Positions 19,141 to 29,727 of a stretch of 30,532 nucleotides of DNA are shown here, piece after piece (position 1 is the stretch's first letter; every line of letters starts with the position of its first letter). Below the pieces are notes generated by a model. The model was given only the letters and a program-made list of their open reading frames with translations. It was not told the origin of the DNA and did not search any database. The DNA is from Diphasiastrum complanatum (taxonomy: Eukaryota > Streptophyta > Lycopodiopsida > Lycopodiales > Lycopodiaceae), in the NCBI GenBank assembly GCA_029204225.1, contig MU836321.1, positions 1-30,532 on the forward strand, in the 5' to 3' direction. Position numbers and translations under genes: made by a program.

Positions 19141-21430
19141 GACTGTACATGAATAATATAAAATGCATAACTTGGAACAAAAGTATAAACATCAGTACCT
19201 GTAAAAAGGATTGTGGAATATATGGAGAGTAGCCTAGTAACCTTGTAGCTTGTAGTCCATAATTGCGTTGAACAAGTGAACGAATCATTCGAAGCTGGTT
19301 CGGTAGAAAAAAACAAGAAAAATAAGAAGAAAAAACTGGAAAAAAATCTTGATTCATTGCTGATTACTAGTTTTAATATTCTATAGCAATATGAATTTTG
19401 AGTATTGCGATCTGTGTTTTATTACTTTTGGTGCGCTAATGATTCATTGGCATTTTTCAAAATACATCATTCATGTTTGTTCATATGCATAAGTTTTTGT
19501 TCGTAGCTCAAAGTGCTAAATGCTACTAGAGGTAACCAGACCACTAGTCTTGATTCTCATATTGGTCCAAAAACATCAACTTATTGAGGTTTTTTGTTAA
19601 GGAGTTCACTTTGACATATATTACATGCATTGTAACCTGAAGTGGTTAAACCACTACAATCTTGGGCAATCGAGCATTGTCCAAATCAAGATTCCTTATG
19701 ATTTAAATGCCCGAGATCCAATCAAACATAAAACATCATATACATGAACCCCTCACCAAAGAATTTCCAAATTTTCAACAAGATTTTTTGGATCAGTGAG
19801 AACTTGATTGGTTGGATAAACACATAGAATCTTGATGAAATTTCTAATCTAATGATGGCAAATGGACCTATTGAAATTAAGCATGCCTTTCACACACGGG
19901 AACAACCTGCACATGTGTGGGATCAACCTATGTACATATTTAAAATGCTTAATCGAACTAATATTTTGCATTTTTCACATCATTCATATAATCATGAACA
20001 ATTACAGCTAAAATAAATATCTTATGTGTGTTTTTATTTTACTATTGTTGATTAGCAAAGTGACCAACTTGATGGTCTAGCATTGGGGATTTTCTTTATG
20101 CTTTTCTATGTTTTAGATAAACTCATTTCTTACAAGTTTTAACCAATGGTCTCTTGCCACAATAATGATATTTACTTTGGTCTAGATCAAACTTTTTTTT
20201 TTTCAACAAAACTCTTAATAGAACGTGTGAATTAGGAGATCTTCTTCAAAAAATTAGACGTGCCACACATTTTAAATAAATTCTTGCATACTTTAAAATG
20301 TTCTTCAACAAATTTTCATGAAATCCTCAGTAGCATAAATCACCTTTTGTGTCTTTTATCTTTCTAATGTTGAAAGTACAGTACAAAAAGGAGCATAAAT
20401 GAACCTACATATGGCTCTAAGAGTGATTGATTGATTGATACACCTATCTATTGCAAAACTAGTCACAAGATCTTGATCTAGAAAAACAATATTGGATCCC
20501 ACAATCAAGAGCAATCAAAATCATTGATCAAACATGGAATTCGGACCCCACACGTGTGATACGGACTCCAATATAGCCTATTATCAAATATTAAGTGGAA
20601 TCAAGTTTAGATACCAAAGTGTTCTCAAAAACTCAAGACAAACGTGTAGAAACCTCAAGATTGCCAATTTGTTTCAAGAATTCTATTCAATGCACAACAT
20701 GTTACTGTATGTAGATAGATCAATGCACGTGTCATGAACAAAATAGTTACTACCAGTGGTGTTTACAGCATTGTAAACAACATTAAAAAATTATTTTTAT
20801 AAGAACAGAAGGCTGCATTTATACAAAACCAAAAAAGAGAAAAAAAGCAAAAACAAAAAGAAAACTGGTTTGAATTGTTACCTGATTCAAACAGGACGGT
20901 TCAAATCAGTATGAATTGGACGAATGGCTGGAAACACTACCATGCTAGAAGTAGTATAGAAGAAGCACAAACCTGAGGGAGGGGGTAGAATCGTCACCCC
21001 AACATAGGCTTGATGTACAATGATAGAAAACAGGCTTGCAAAAAGTGCGATAGCAGGAATGTGTGTGACTTTGCGATGTATTTGGAAAGGTATGGCTGCT
21101 ATTATGAAAACACACCTGGAAATGTACCTCGAAAAGTACCAAATCAATGAAGCCTTCTGGATACTGAGATACTGAAGTCAGTGTGCACCCAACTGTTATT
21201 GCCAGAATGTGCTGTAATAGGAGCGCTGGAGGTGGCCTTCAAAAGTAGCTGAAAATGGCAGTAAAGGGGTGCTGGTGCTGAAGCATATGGCTGCAAAGAT
21301 CAGTAAGCAATGAACTGCTGAGTCCTGTAAAAGAAACCAACAAGAAAATCTCCAAATGTATTTCTGAGGAAAATCCCCTAGAAAGAGTGTAATTCTGCTC
21401 ATTTCATACCCTTTTTATTTGCAGATCCAG
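19141..21430. other. Unassigned region, no supported gene
   Basis: AT-rich to about 20,870, then more balanced. No domain, RNA gene or LTR pair was recognised. The only notable short features are a CACACGTGTG palindrome at about 20,548 and a pyrimidine-rich stretch ending TTTGCAG at 21,425. The stretch from 20,880 could be the 5' region of the gypsy that starts at 21,739, but no LTR boundary was seen. Confidence 0.4.
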
Positions 21431-21738
21431 CGCCTGTCTACATCTTCTGTTGGTGCCTATTTCTAGTCATGTTTTTCCAGCCATTACCTCTTCTATGTTG
21501 GTGACAGTTTTCAACGTTACAGCAAACTTTTTACTGGCGGCGTGGACACTTCTCTTCAGCCATCACTATCGTGCATTACTCACACATTCAGAGGTATTTT
21601 TCCAGCATTGTTTTATCGCTTGTTGCGAGTCCTTTGTGTGTTCTTTTGGCTTACCTGTTGTGACGACTAATGTCCTCTCCTTTAGTATCCATTTGTTCAT
21701 GCATTGTGTCTCCTTTCTTATGAGTATATATTTTGTTG

Positions 21739-22800
21739 ATGGCTACCACTTCTCCATCTACTAGTGAGACTCCTCAGGAAGCATTACAGGATCACATTCA
21801 GGAGGTCATTAAGAGAGCTATTTCCGGGATTTCTTCCCGTTTAGATGTTGTCATGACTGGCTTCGCCTCTCTATAGTCACAGATGATTCCTTGCAGCCTC
21901 ATGGCCCTGGAAAGGCCCCCATGACACCTACCTTTGGGGCTCTTTCATTGCATACTCCTATTGGTAGTCCTTTTAGTAATCCTACTCTTTCTGCTACTCC
22001 ACCTCTTGGGGTTTTCCCATTTTCACGTCCTCCGGTTCCCGAGCCTCACTTTGCTTGTGACTTTCGTGATAGGATCCAACTGACTACCTATTTTGGTTCC
22101 TTTGATGGGAATCTGTTAGAAAATTGGTTTGCTAAGTTGGAAACATACTTTTTGATGTATCCTAAGACCGACATCCAGAAGATCCAATTAGCTGACCTAC
22201 ACTTGGATGGACGAGCTGCTACTTGGTGGCGTGTCTTTGGTACTAAGCCTAATCGAGAGGGTATGCATGTGTAGACTCCTTTTGCTGTGACCTCTGCTAT
22301 GCCGTGATTTATCCTCAGTGGTTGAATAGTCAGCGCGATCTTTTTCGTAGCCTTACTCAGACTAGTGATTTGGCTCTCTACACAGATTAGTTTACGGAGT
22401 TATCTTCTCTCTTTACGGATTTGCAGCCTACTGAGCTCATTTCCCGCTATATCGCTGGACTTCGGGGTCCACTGCGCTATGATGTTGTGTCTTTTCGACC
22501 TCTCACTTTGTGATGCTCTATTTATCCCGAGACTTCTTTCTCTACTTGTTTTTCCCATCCTCGTCCTACTAGCATAATTGCCCCTTCTACTTCTGTTATT
22601 TCTTCACCTACCTCTTCTTTTGTTATACCTTCTTCTTCATCACGCCCTCTTATACCTCGACCTGCTTTTGTTCGTCGCTAAACGACTGCAGAGTTTTCTG
22701 AGATTCAACAAAAGCATCTCTGTTTTCGTTGTAAGGGTCGCGATCACTTTGCACGTGATTGTCGTCAGCATCCGTCTGCTCCTACTACTGTTTTCTATCA
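21739..22800 (+). pseudogene. Gypsy gag relic with CCHC knuckle
   Basis: The probable start ATG at 21,739 gives MATTSPSTSETPQEALQ and runs 45 codons to TAG at 21,874. A second frame holds the capsid-like core: TYFGSFDGNLLENWFAKLE, then TYFLMYPKTDIQKIQLADLH and GRAATWWRVF (about 22,090-22,245). More stops follow. The zinc knuckle LCFRCKGRDHFARDC is at about 22,717-22,761 with all four ligands. The leader from about 21,440 has no coding motif. Frame breaks are spread throughout, so this copy is older than the copia at 12-18 kb. Confidence 0.85.
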
Positions 22801-22919
22801 TGAGGGCATTGATGCCGATGAGTCTGATATTTATATCCAGATACTTGATGGGCCTGACCTTGCTTCTGAGACTTCTACTAAGACACTTCCTGCTACCTGC
22901 CATACTCAATTTGCTTATG

Positions 22920-23460
22920 CTACTTGGGTTGGGTGTCCTGGTCCTCACTCGATTCGGTTGCGTGTGCACATTATTGGGCGAGAGTATATTTCCTTGGTCG
23001 ACACGGGTAGTACTCATTCTTTTATCAGCAATTATATCTCCAGTTGGATTCGTGCTTCACTTGTTTCAACTCCACAGACTCTTTAGTGTTGAGGTTGCCA
23101 GTTCTCATTATTTTACCAGTTCTTTGATGTTTCAGGGATTGGACTACTGTATTGGGGGATTTAGTGGACACGCGGACTTTTACATTCTTCCTATGGAGTG
23201 CTATGATCTCATCCTTGGTGCTAGTTGGTTTGCTTCACTTGGTGCAGTTACATTGGATTTGGCTCAACAGACACTTACTTTTGTACATGGTACTATCACC
23301 CATTCACTTGTTGGCATTGATTCTCAGGGGGATTATCAGCTGGTTAGTGGGAAGCAGTTTATGCGTAGCCTACCAAAGGCTCATTGTGCTACTTTTTTAT
23401 GTGTTCAGAGTACTTCGATTGCTACTTCTGCTACGCCAGCTCTGGCTCCTGTACCTTAGG
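22920..23460 (+). pseudogene. Gypsy aspartic protease region
   Basis: LVDTGSTHSFIS at about 22,991-23,029 is the retropepsin active-site segment (DTG). About 200 bases later a shifted frame shows FYILPMECYDLILGASWFASLG, the conserved C-terminal retropepsin-like segment of Ty3-gypsy (GxxWL type). The frames around it carry stops. The long leucine-rich open frame on another phase (22,578-23,459) is a shadow of this region. Confidence 0.75.
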
Positions 23461-23469
23461 TGATTTCTG

Positions 23470-24180
23470 ATTTATTACGCCAGTATGCTCATGTCTTTTC
23501 AGAACCTACATCTTTGCCACCATCATGTGATGTCAACCACCATATTGATTTACGTCCTGGTTCAGCTTCTCCCTCCCGTCCCCTTTAGGATATGTCTAAA
23601 GTTGAACGTGATGAGGTCCAACTCCAGATTTCCTCACTTTTACGTTCGGGCCTTATTGTAGTTAGCCATAGTCCTTTTGGTAAACGCCTTTGTATTGACT
23701 ATCGAGCCTTGGACAAGTTGACTATCCAAAACTAGTATCCCATACCTCACATGGATGACCTTTTTGACCAGCTTGGTACTTCCAAGGTCTTTCCTGAGAT
23801 AGACCTTCATTCTGGATACCACCAGATTAGGATGCACCCTTTTCATGAACATAAGACTGCTTTCGTACTCACCTTGGTCTTTATGAGTTTCGTGTGCTTC
23901 CTTTTGGTGTAACAAATGTCCACCCACGTTTCAGAATGTTATGAATAATGTTATGTGTCCGCTTCTTGGCCGATGTGTTTTAGTTTATTTTGATGATATT
24001 CTCATTTTTAGTGCTTCTCTGTCCGAGCATATTTCCCTTATGTCCTTTGTTTTTAAGTTAGTTGTTCACCATCAGCGGTTTGCTAAGTTGTGTAAATGTT
24101 CTTTTGCTGTTTCTGAGATTGAATTTTTGGGTTTTCTTATTTGTGATGGTCGTATTCGCCTTTGACCCTTGTAAGGTCCA
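23470..24180 (+). pseudogene. Gypsy reverse transcriptase relic
   Basis: Blocks in order: HHIDLRPGSASP with a following stop, SGLIVVSHSPFGKRLCIDYRAL (catalytic Asp in the IDYR block), YPIPHMDDLFDQLG, FPEIDLHSGYHQIRMHP and, after a frame change, RCVLVYFDDILIFSAS with the YFDD motif at 23,986-23,997, then KCSFAVSEIEFLGFLI. Stops lie at TAG 23,587 and 23,734. Between the end of RT (KVQAIQDWPVPT, about 24,205) and RNase H the connection segment is missing. Confidence 0.85.
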
Positions 24181-24204
24181 AGCTATCCAGGATTGGCCCG
24201 TGCC

Positions 24205-24570
24205 TACTGATCGAGATTGATGCTAGTTCTGTTGGTTTAGGCGCCTTACTTCGTCAATCCCAATGTGTTATTTCATATGAGTTGCGACGTCTTCGCTCTT
24301 ACGAGTAACGTTACTCTGTACATGAGAAAGAGCTCCTATCTATCATCTATGCTCTTAAGAATTGGCGTCATTATCTTTATCGTGTTTCTTTTGACATAGT
24401 TACTAATCATCAGTATCTTCGATATCTTTTTACACAACGTGATCTTAGTGATCGACGATCGTCAGTATCGTTGGTTGCAATTTTTACAATCTTTTTACTT
24501 TACGATTCTATACCACCCTGGTCGGTCAAATATTGTTGTTGACGCTTTGTCCCATCTACCTGCTTTGTTA
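24205..24570 (+). pseudogene. Gypsy RNase H relic
   Basis: EIDASSVGLGALLRQ carries the first RNase H Asp. It is followed by YSVHEKELLSIIYALKNWRH and YLYRVSFDIVTNHQYLRYLF, and in a shifted frame by YRWLQFLQSFYFTILYHPGR and VVDALSHLP. The order and spacing match Ty3-gypsy RNase H. A stop (TAA at about 24,306) and one frame change are present. Confidence 0.88.
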
Positions 24571-24689
24571 CACAGTCTTGTCACTACTATCCCCTCACGG
24601 TTTGATGATTTACCATCTGCTTATCTGTCATGTCCTGATTTTGTGATGTTTATAGTTCGTTTCCATTTCCTTTCTCTTGTCCACATTAG

Positions 24690-25730
24690 GTGTATTCCAT
24701 TGTTGATTGTTGTCTTTATCATTATGGTTCTCTTTGTATTCCTAGTACCCTTGATGTTCGTCCTAAGTTGTTGTCTGATGCCCATTCTTCTCCTATTGAA
24801 GGCCATTTTGATTTTCAGAAGTCTTATGCTCGTCTTAAGGACCATTTCTGCTGGCCATCCATGAAGTCTGAGCTAGCACATCTTATCCGTGAGTGTACCT
24901 TTTGTGCCCGTATTAAATATTCCCATACTAAGTCCCCTGGCTTTCTCCAGAGTTGGCCCATTCCTCATCGCCAGGGGATAGACATTTCTATGGACTTTAT
25001 CCTTGGCCTTCCTCATACCCGGCATGGTAATGACTCGTGTATGGTGGTGGTTGATCGGTTCTCGAAATAGGCACATTTCATTCCGGTCTGTAGCACTATC
25101 ACAGCAGAGCAGTGTGCACGTCTATTTCTCTTAGAGATCTTTTGGCTGCATGGGTTTCCCCGCACTATACTACCTGATCGGGAAAGTAAGTTTACCTCAT
25201 CTTTTGGACAAAGCTTATGCGTATTTTGGATGTTCAGCTTTTCATGGGTACCGCTTATCATTCCACTGCCGATGGACAGTCTGAGGTCCTTAATCAAATC
25301 CTTGAGGATTATCTCCACCATTTTGTTACTCCTTCAGGGAAGGATTGGGATCAGCATTTATGTTTAGCAAAGTATAGCTATAATAGCTCTATCAGTACCA
25401 ACACTGGTGTCTCTCCCTTTTTACTAGCTCATGGTTACACACCTCCTTTGCCTGGGGTTCCTCTTCCGCCGGATGATACGCGTGTTACACTTTCTTCATT
25501 TCTTTCAGGTGCCCATGAGCTTATTACTAGAGCTAGTACGCATCTACAGCAGGTCCAACAGCGTTACCAGACTTCTATTGATCGCTATCGCTGCCATGTT
25601 CAGTTTCAGGTTGGTGATATGGTTTATCTACACCTATGCTTTGCACGTCATCATTTTATTCAGGGCCACGCTTCTACTGAGAAGCTTGCACCACGATACT
25701 ATGGGCCTTACTGTATATTGGTACAAGTTT
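24690..25730 (+). pseudogene. Gypsy integrase relic, cut by LINE insertion
   Basis: Zinc finger: SDAHSSPIEGHFDFQKSYAR and CTFCARIKYS supply HHCC. Core: MDFILGLPHTRHGNDSCMVV (first Asp), a stop at 25,068, LPDRESKFTSSFGQ (second Asp), a frame change at about 25,215 and ADGQSEVLNQILEDYL (Glu). The C-terminal part shows YNSSISTNTGVSPFLLAHGY, FQVGDMVYLHL and LAPRYYGPYCI, where gypsy similarity stops at about 25,730. No chromodomain or 3' LTR follows because LINE sequence begins here. Confidence 0.88.
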
Positions 25731-25743
25731 TTACTCTTCACAC

Positions 25744-26812
25744 TAGGCCAGTTTCTCACGACTACAGACTACTATGCTAGCTCGGTTGATCCGTGCAAAG
25801 CCTTCTGTTCCACATGAGATTCTCCTGGCCGAGTTTGCAGTTCCACCTATCCAGATCAAGGCAGCTCTCCAGCTCATTACCTATACACAAAGGATACAAG
25901 CGTTACCAGAGATGGACGTACGATACATACAGACTGCACTATCCTGCTCACAACATCTTCATGATCAGGGCTACAGATTATCATGGTTCTCTCAGGCATC
26001 CCACCTCCTACTTGAGTCATTTGGTATCTCCATCACAGAGCTTCCCTCAGGCACCCATCAGTATATCAGACGATTCCTCTATCGCGCATATCTAGAGCGG
26101 ACTTGGCATAACCAGTTAGGAGTTAAGCCAGCTTTCTACCAGACACACTTCTTGGAGTTGGATGCATCAAGGACCCCGGTATCTTCGGGACTATCACATT
26201 GCCTCAGATTCACACTGGGATAGCTCAGGGTGTCTTCTCATCAGCTAGGTATTGATGGGGAGGTTCCATGGTATTCCTAGAGATGAGCGGATTTGCCAGT
26301 TATGCTCTCTAGGTGAGGTGGAGTCTGAGGAGCACTTTATCTTTAGATGCCCGGTATACTATGAGATCAGAGGGCAATATCATTGCTTGTTTCAAGACAT
26401 GCCTACCACTCTACGCTCCCTCATAGCCTATGAGGACCCACGATGTGTCGCTTTGTTGGTACGCGAGATGTTCATACTACGGAGAGATTTATACTGGACA
26501 CCCCACAGCATTTTACCTCACAGCCACTGATTACTTCATTGTTCACTAGGCGGAGATCGCGTGATTTAGTGCCCGAGGATGAGGATTGAGTCGACGACGA
26601 GGATGATAGTCACTTACATGCTCATAGAGATCAGAGACAGTGTACCTCCCACCATCATGTTACTACTAGGATCACCAGACATCTTACGCAGAGACGTACT
26701 ACTACACATGCTCATGCTCACAGGCGACGCAAGGCAGGCTCCAGTGCCTTCTCATGCGGTGACTCGCATTACATCTTTTTACAGCATCAGCACAGCAGCA
26801 GCAGTAGCATAA
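25744..26812 (+). pseudogene. LINE-1 ORF2 C-terminal region
   Basis: RLQTTMLARLIRAKPSVPHE and ILLAEFAVPPIQ match the region after the RT thumb in L1/Tx1 ORF2 (LRxILG..TP...LxELG.xP). Then come FGISITELPSGTHQYIRRFL, an in-frame TAG at 26,221 inside LRFTLG(stop)LRVSSHQL, a frame change near 26,258 and the terminal Cys/His motif ICQLCSLGEVESEEHFIFRC with PVYYEIR. A histidine- and arginine-rich tail (DDEDDSHLHAH, THAHAHRRRK) follows in another frame. Endonuclease and RT catalytic parts are absent. LINE-2 shares the same motifs at 28,829-29,512. Confidence 0.85.
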
Positions 26813-26979
26813 TAGCCTGGGCATCTTGACAAATATAGATGATTATTATGCACACACACACTCTCGCATACGTGTCTTTTTAGCTTTTTAGTTGTACTAG
26901 ATGTTTTATTACAGTTTTGGAGATGTTTTATACGCTCTCATGGTTACCACATACTTGACATGTACTTCATTAATCTTAT

Positions 26980-26992
26980 ATGCCTTTGGCAT
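26980..26992 (+). other. LINE-1 3'-terminal stem-loop
   Basis: ATGCC-TTT-GGCAT forms a 5-bp stem with a triloop, 12 bases before ATTAATGAAGC. It occupies the same position as the stems GCACC/GGTGC in LINE-2 and LINE-3. Three of five pairs differ between the two forms and all remain paired. Confidence 0.65.
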
Positions 26993-27011
26993 GGAGAAGA
27001 CATTAATGAAG

Positions 27012-27030
27012 CTTTCTTTCTTTCTTTCTT

Positions 27031-27080
<50 letters not shown>
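27012..27080 (+). repeat. LINE-1 tail: (CTTT)n then (CT)n
   Basis: A pure pyrimidine tract follows ATTAATGAAGC directly: several CTTT units, then an uninterrupted CT run to 27,080. It takes the place of a poly(A) tail. Confidence 0.9.
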
Positions 27081-27084
<4 letters not shown>

Positions 27085-27648
27085 ACCTTCTCCATCTCCA
27101 TGCTTCCATCTCCACGCAGCCATCATCTCCTCACTGCTTCCATCTCCATGCAACTCTCACTTCTTTCTAGCTTTCTTTGTGGCTAGATCTACCTTTTTTG
27201 TGCATGACACTTTCTTGCATCACTTTTAGCTACTCTAAGCTTGTTTCTCAAGATTTCATTGTTGCTATCCTTTTGCAATAGATCCTCAACAATTTGAGTT
27301 TTGAAAATTTGATTTTTCTTGATCTCAAAATTTTCGCAGTCTGTAAAATCGTACAGTCCGTACATATATGTACCGTATTGCAAGTACAGTCTGACGACTG
27401 CGTAGTGCTCTGTCTTACCTTCGATCTGAATCGATTTTCGGGTCAATCGGACTTCGTATGACAAAGTTACGCTTATTTTCGTAAAACTGCTTGATTAGGG
27501 TTTTGCTTCCTCTCTCATCTATCTCCTGCAAATCATCCTACGGCTTCGCTTCGCCTTCCTCCAGGCTTTGTCTTGCGCACAAAGCGTGCTAAGAAGTTTG
27601 TCTACAGGCTCACGCAAACGTCTTCGTACTTTGGAAATTGCATTCACC
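27081..27648 (+). other. Possible 5' UTR of LINE-2
   Basis: It begins with a C/T-rich run of CTTCCATCTCCA-type repeats (27,085-27,150), passes through a palindrome GTACATATATGTAC (27,360-27,373) between two GTACAGTC words, and contains ATTAGGGTTTT (27,494), the reverse of a plant telo-box AAACCCTAA, before C/T-rich sequence leading to the ORF1 ATG. LINE promoters are internal and would lie here, but this is inference. Confidence 0.45.
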
Positions 27649-28470
27649 ATGCCTACCGATTTTGACAGCGCTCCACCGCCACAGGTTGCTGCTTCGTCCT
27701 CAGCTACTATGGGGGGAGACACATGCCACATCTACACGTGGCACACCACTCCTGAGAACATCTCCTCGTTGAATGAGTACATTTCTAAGCAATTTGCTGC
27801 TTTTCTTTCACAACTCAATGAACTTCGTGCGGATTTGCTTACTAAGGCTGCCACGATTGACGCTCAACAGGCTGAAATTGCTTCTCTTCGTGCTGCGCTT
27901 AGTGCTTTGCAGAGGGACATCATCCCTAATATCTCCCGTGCTGTTGAGGATACTAAGGCATCCATGAGTAAGCTTCCCCTACTTGAGCGCCAGATACATG
28001 ACACTGTTGAGTGCACTGCCCGGATTCCCGTTCTTGAACAGCGGCTTCATGAGACGGTGGAACATGCACAGAAAGTACCTACTCTCGAGCAAGAAGTACA
28101 TGAGACCAAATCATGGGCTTCTACCCTGAGATCATCTACCACCTCTTCGTCTTCTGTAGCACCCTCCTTAGACACCACGGTACAAGGCGTCTTGGCAGAA
28201 CAACAACGTCGGGATGACAAAAAGCTCAACTTAAGATTCCGGGGTCTTTCTACTGAGGGCACAGCACTGGACCAGGTTACCTCTTTGTTTACTTTACGCA
28301 TGGGGCTCTCAGTTCCAGGTATCCAGTATTCTTGGCGCCTCCAGCATGATCCGAAGATATTATTTGTCAAATTCAAAACTATGGACGATCGACAGATCGT
28401 TCTTCGTGCGCGTCGCGCACGCACAACCGCTCGCCAGACTGAGTTCTATGCTGACACACTCTCATTCGTT
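27649..28470 (+). pseudogene. LINE-2 ORF1: coiled coil plus RRM-like RNA-binding protein
   Basis: The ATG at 27,649 starts MPTDFDSAPPPQVA. The frame is open for about 275 codons with no stop. Residues about 40-165 are a predicted coiled coil (regular Leu/Ile, Glu/Gln/Arg) containing three 17-residue repeats: LPLLERQIHDTVECTAR, IPVLEQRLHETVEHAQK and VPTLEQEVHETKSWAST (27,972-28,126). A Ser/Thr-rich linker follows, then from about residue 190 KKLNLRFRGLSTEG, ILFVKFKTMDDRQIVLRARR and EFYADTLS, the RNP-like pattern of L1/Tx1 ORF1p RRM domains. In known L1 elements ORF1p trimerises through its coiled coil and coats the RNA. The C-terminus is lost at a junction at about 28,470-28,500, and the frame runs on into the endonuclease relic. 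An upstream TTG at 27,568 is in frame, but ATG is the more likely start. Confidence 0.75.
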
Positions 28471-28499
28471 GGATACCTCTTATGCCCGTTATTCTTAAG

Positions 28500-28745
28500 A
28501 CTCATCTGCGACAGTTACTCTTTTTGGGGAACAACTTCCGAGGTTGGCTCAAGCACACGGTCTCATTATCCTCAATGGTCTTCTTCAATGGCCATCCTCC
28601 TCTGCATATACTTGCCACCCATTTGGTGGCGGTCACAGCGAGTGGACTATTTCATTGCATCTCCTGCTTTATTGCCCCGCCTGGCATCCTTCACCATCGC
28701 TACCCCTGTCCTCACTGATCACTCTCTGCTCTATTCACTCTTCCC
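28500..28745 (+). pseudogene. LINE-2 endonuclease, C-terminal half
   Basis: One frame gives LFGEQLPRLAQAHGLIILNG and AYTCHPFGGGHS. After a 1-base shift near 28,637 the next frame gives VDYFIASPALLPRLASF and TDHSLL. This is the C-terminal pattern of the apurinic-like endonuclease of L1/Tx1 ORF2: a hydrophobic strand ending in NG, a glycine loop, S-x-x-DY-x-x-x-S and SDH with the catalytic His. The N-terminal half, with the first catalytic residues, is deleted at the junction with ORF1. Confidence 0.7.
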
Positions 28746-28828
28746 ACCCGGATAGATATATTGCAGCCGCGCTTTGCTCTTCTTTTGCTGTTGCTGCTTC
28801 CAATACCAAGATTTCATGGTTCCATTAG

Positions 28829-29512
28829 GTGGTGGATTTACTACGTTCTTTGGACATCTCTGTCACGGACCTTCCATTGGGCACTAATTGGTATATTTGC
28901 CGCCAGCTCTTTCGCCGTTACATACAGCACACATGGGGACCCAACTTAGCTTCCCAACCATGCCACATTTATTACCAGACACACTTTCTGATCCAGCCGT
29001 TTACCTCTGCTCCCGCTGTATCTCTCACAGTCACTCTCATATGGCCTGCGTTACCGCATTGGACAGCTACGCCCCTCTTCCCATCAGCTTGCTGTTGAGA
29101 CTGGTCGTTGATGGAATACCCCGCGTAAGCATGGATTATGTCGCCTTTGTTCTATGCGCGAGCTTCAAGATGAGGCACACTTCTTACTTCGATGCCCAAT
29201 TTATTATGAAATCCGTGGTCGATATTATTGTCTTTATCAGGATGGTCCGCATACACTTACAATTTTATCTCTTATCCTGATGCTCGGTGTTTGGGGCTTC
29301 TTATCCGTGAGATGCTTTTACTTCGTCAATCACTTTTCTCAACAGCTCCTAGTTACGGGATACTTTCACACACGAGGCCATGATGAGGATTCGGATGATG
29401 ATATTGACATACCTGTCCCGCCATGGAAGAAAACTCGTCATGGTTGCAGACGGCCAGTACAGCCTTCGTCTCGACGTACCGTTCAGCGGACACTTCGGGC
29501 CTATTTCACTTG
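28829..29512 (+). pseudogene. LINE-2 ORF2 C-terminal domain
   Basis: LLRSLDISVTDLPLGTNWYI and CRQLFRRYIQHTW parallel FGISITELPSGTHQYIRRFL of LINE-1. A frame change near 29,010 leads through YRIGQLRPSSHQLAVETG, and another leads to MRELQDEAHFLLRCPIYYEI and RGRYYCLYQD, the same Cys/His motif as in LINE-1. The tail is acidic and then basic (HDEDSDDDIDIP, KKTRHGCRR) and ends YFT-stop at 29,511. The two copies agree in order throughout and differ in many residues, so they come from separate insertions of one family. RT is missing between this part and the endonuclease. Confidence 0.82.
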
Positions 29513-29694
29513 ATCTCTCATCTTCACCTGGCCCGGGTTGTGGGCATCCCTGCTGTTTCCTAGTCATCAGTCCTACCTAGCCCGGGTTGTGGGCATTTTA
29601 TTGTTTACATTACTTTAGTTCTCATGTATAGTTTTCTTTAGTCTGCACATTGACGATGCTCCCATGCATCTTTGTACATATTTATCTGTCTTAT

Positions 29695-29708
29695 GCACCT
29701 ATGGGTGC
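29695..29708 (+). other. LINE-2 3'-terminal stem-loop
   Basis: GCACC-TATG-GGTGC: 5-bp stem, tetraloop, 10 bases before the GTTAATAAAGC block and the CT tail. Confidence 0.65.
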
Positions 29709-29724
29709 CTTCAAGACGTTAATA

Positions 29725-29727
<3 letters not shown>

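Larger units (their letters stand above)
21739..25730 (+). mobile_element. Ty3-gypsy gag-pol relic interrupted by a LINE
   Basis: Gag, protease, RT, RNase H and integrase follow each other in Ty3-gypsy order, with many stops and shifts and a deletion between RT and RNase H. Its right end is cut at about 25,730 within the integrase C-terminal APRYYGPYCI motif, where LINE sequence begins. No LTR was found on either side. Gypsy sequence is not seen to resume after the LINE tail at 27,080. Confidence 0.9.
25735..27080 (+). mobile_element. LINE-1: 5'-truncated L1/Tx1-type non-LTR element
   Basis: It contains only the C-terminal part of ORF2, a short 3' untranslated region, a stem-loop, the block ATTAATGAAGC and a CTTT/CT tail. 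It begins inside the gypsy integrase C-terminus, as expected of a 5'-truncated LINE insertion. The exact 5' junction lies between about 25,725 and 25,745. A target duplication could not be assigned because gypsy sequence does not visibly resume after the tail. Confidence 0.85.

Noticed and set aside
21440-21470. TTGGTGCCTA as a gypsy primer-binding site upstream of gag
   Set aside because: Only a short partial match to a tRNA 3' end, and no LTR boundary next to it.
22578-23459. 293-codon leucine-rich open frame, apparently a membrane protein
   Set aside because: It overlaps the gypsy zinc knuckle and protease motifs in other frames. The leucines come from the C/T-rich third-frame reading of gag-pol.
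27189-27464. Minus-strand 91-codon frame of normal-looking composition
   Set aside because: It lies antisense in the presumed LINE 5' UTR, spans the palindrome and shows no recognisable family. Insufficient support.
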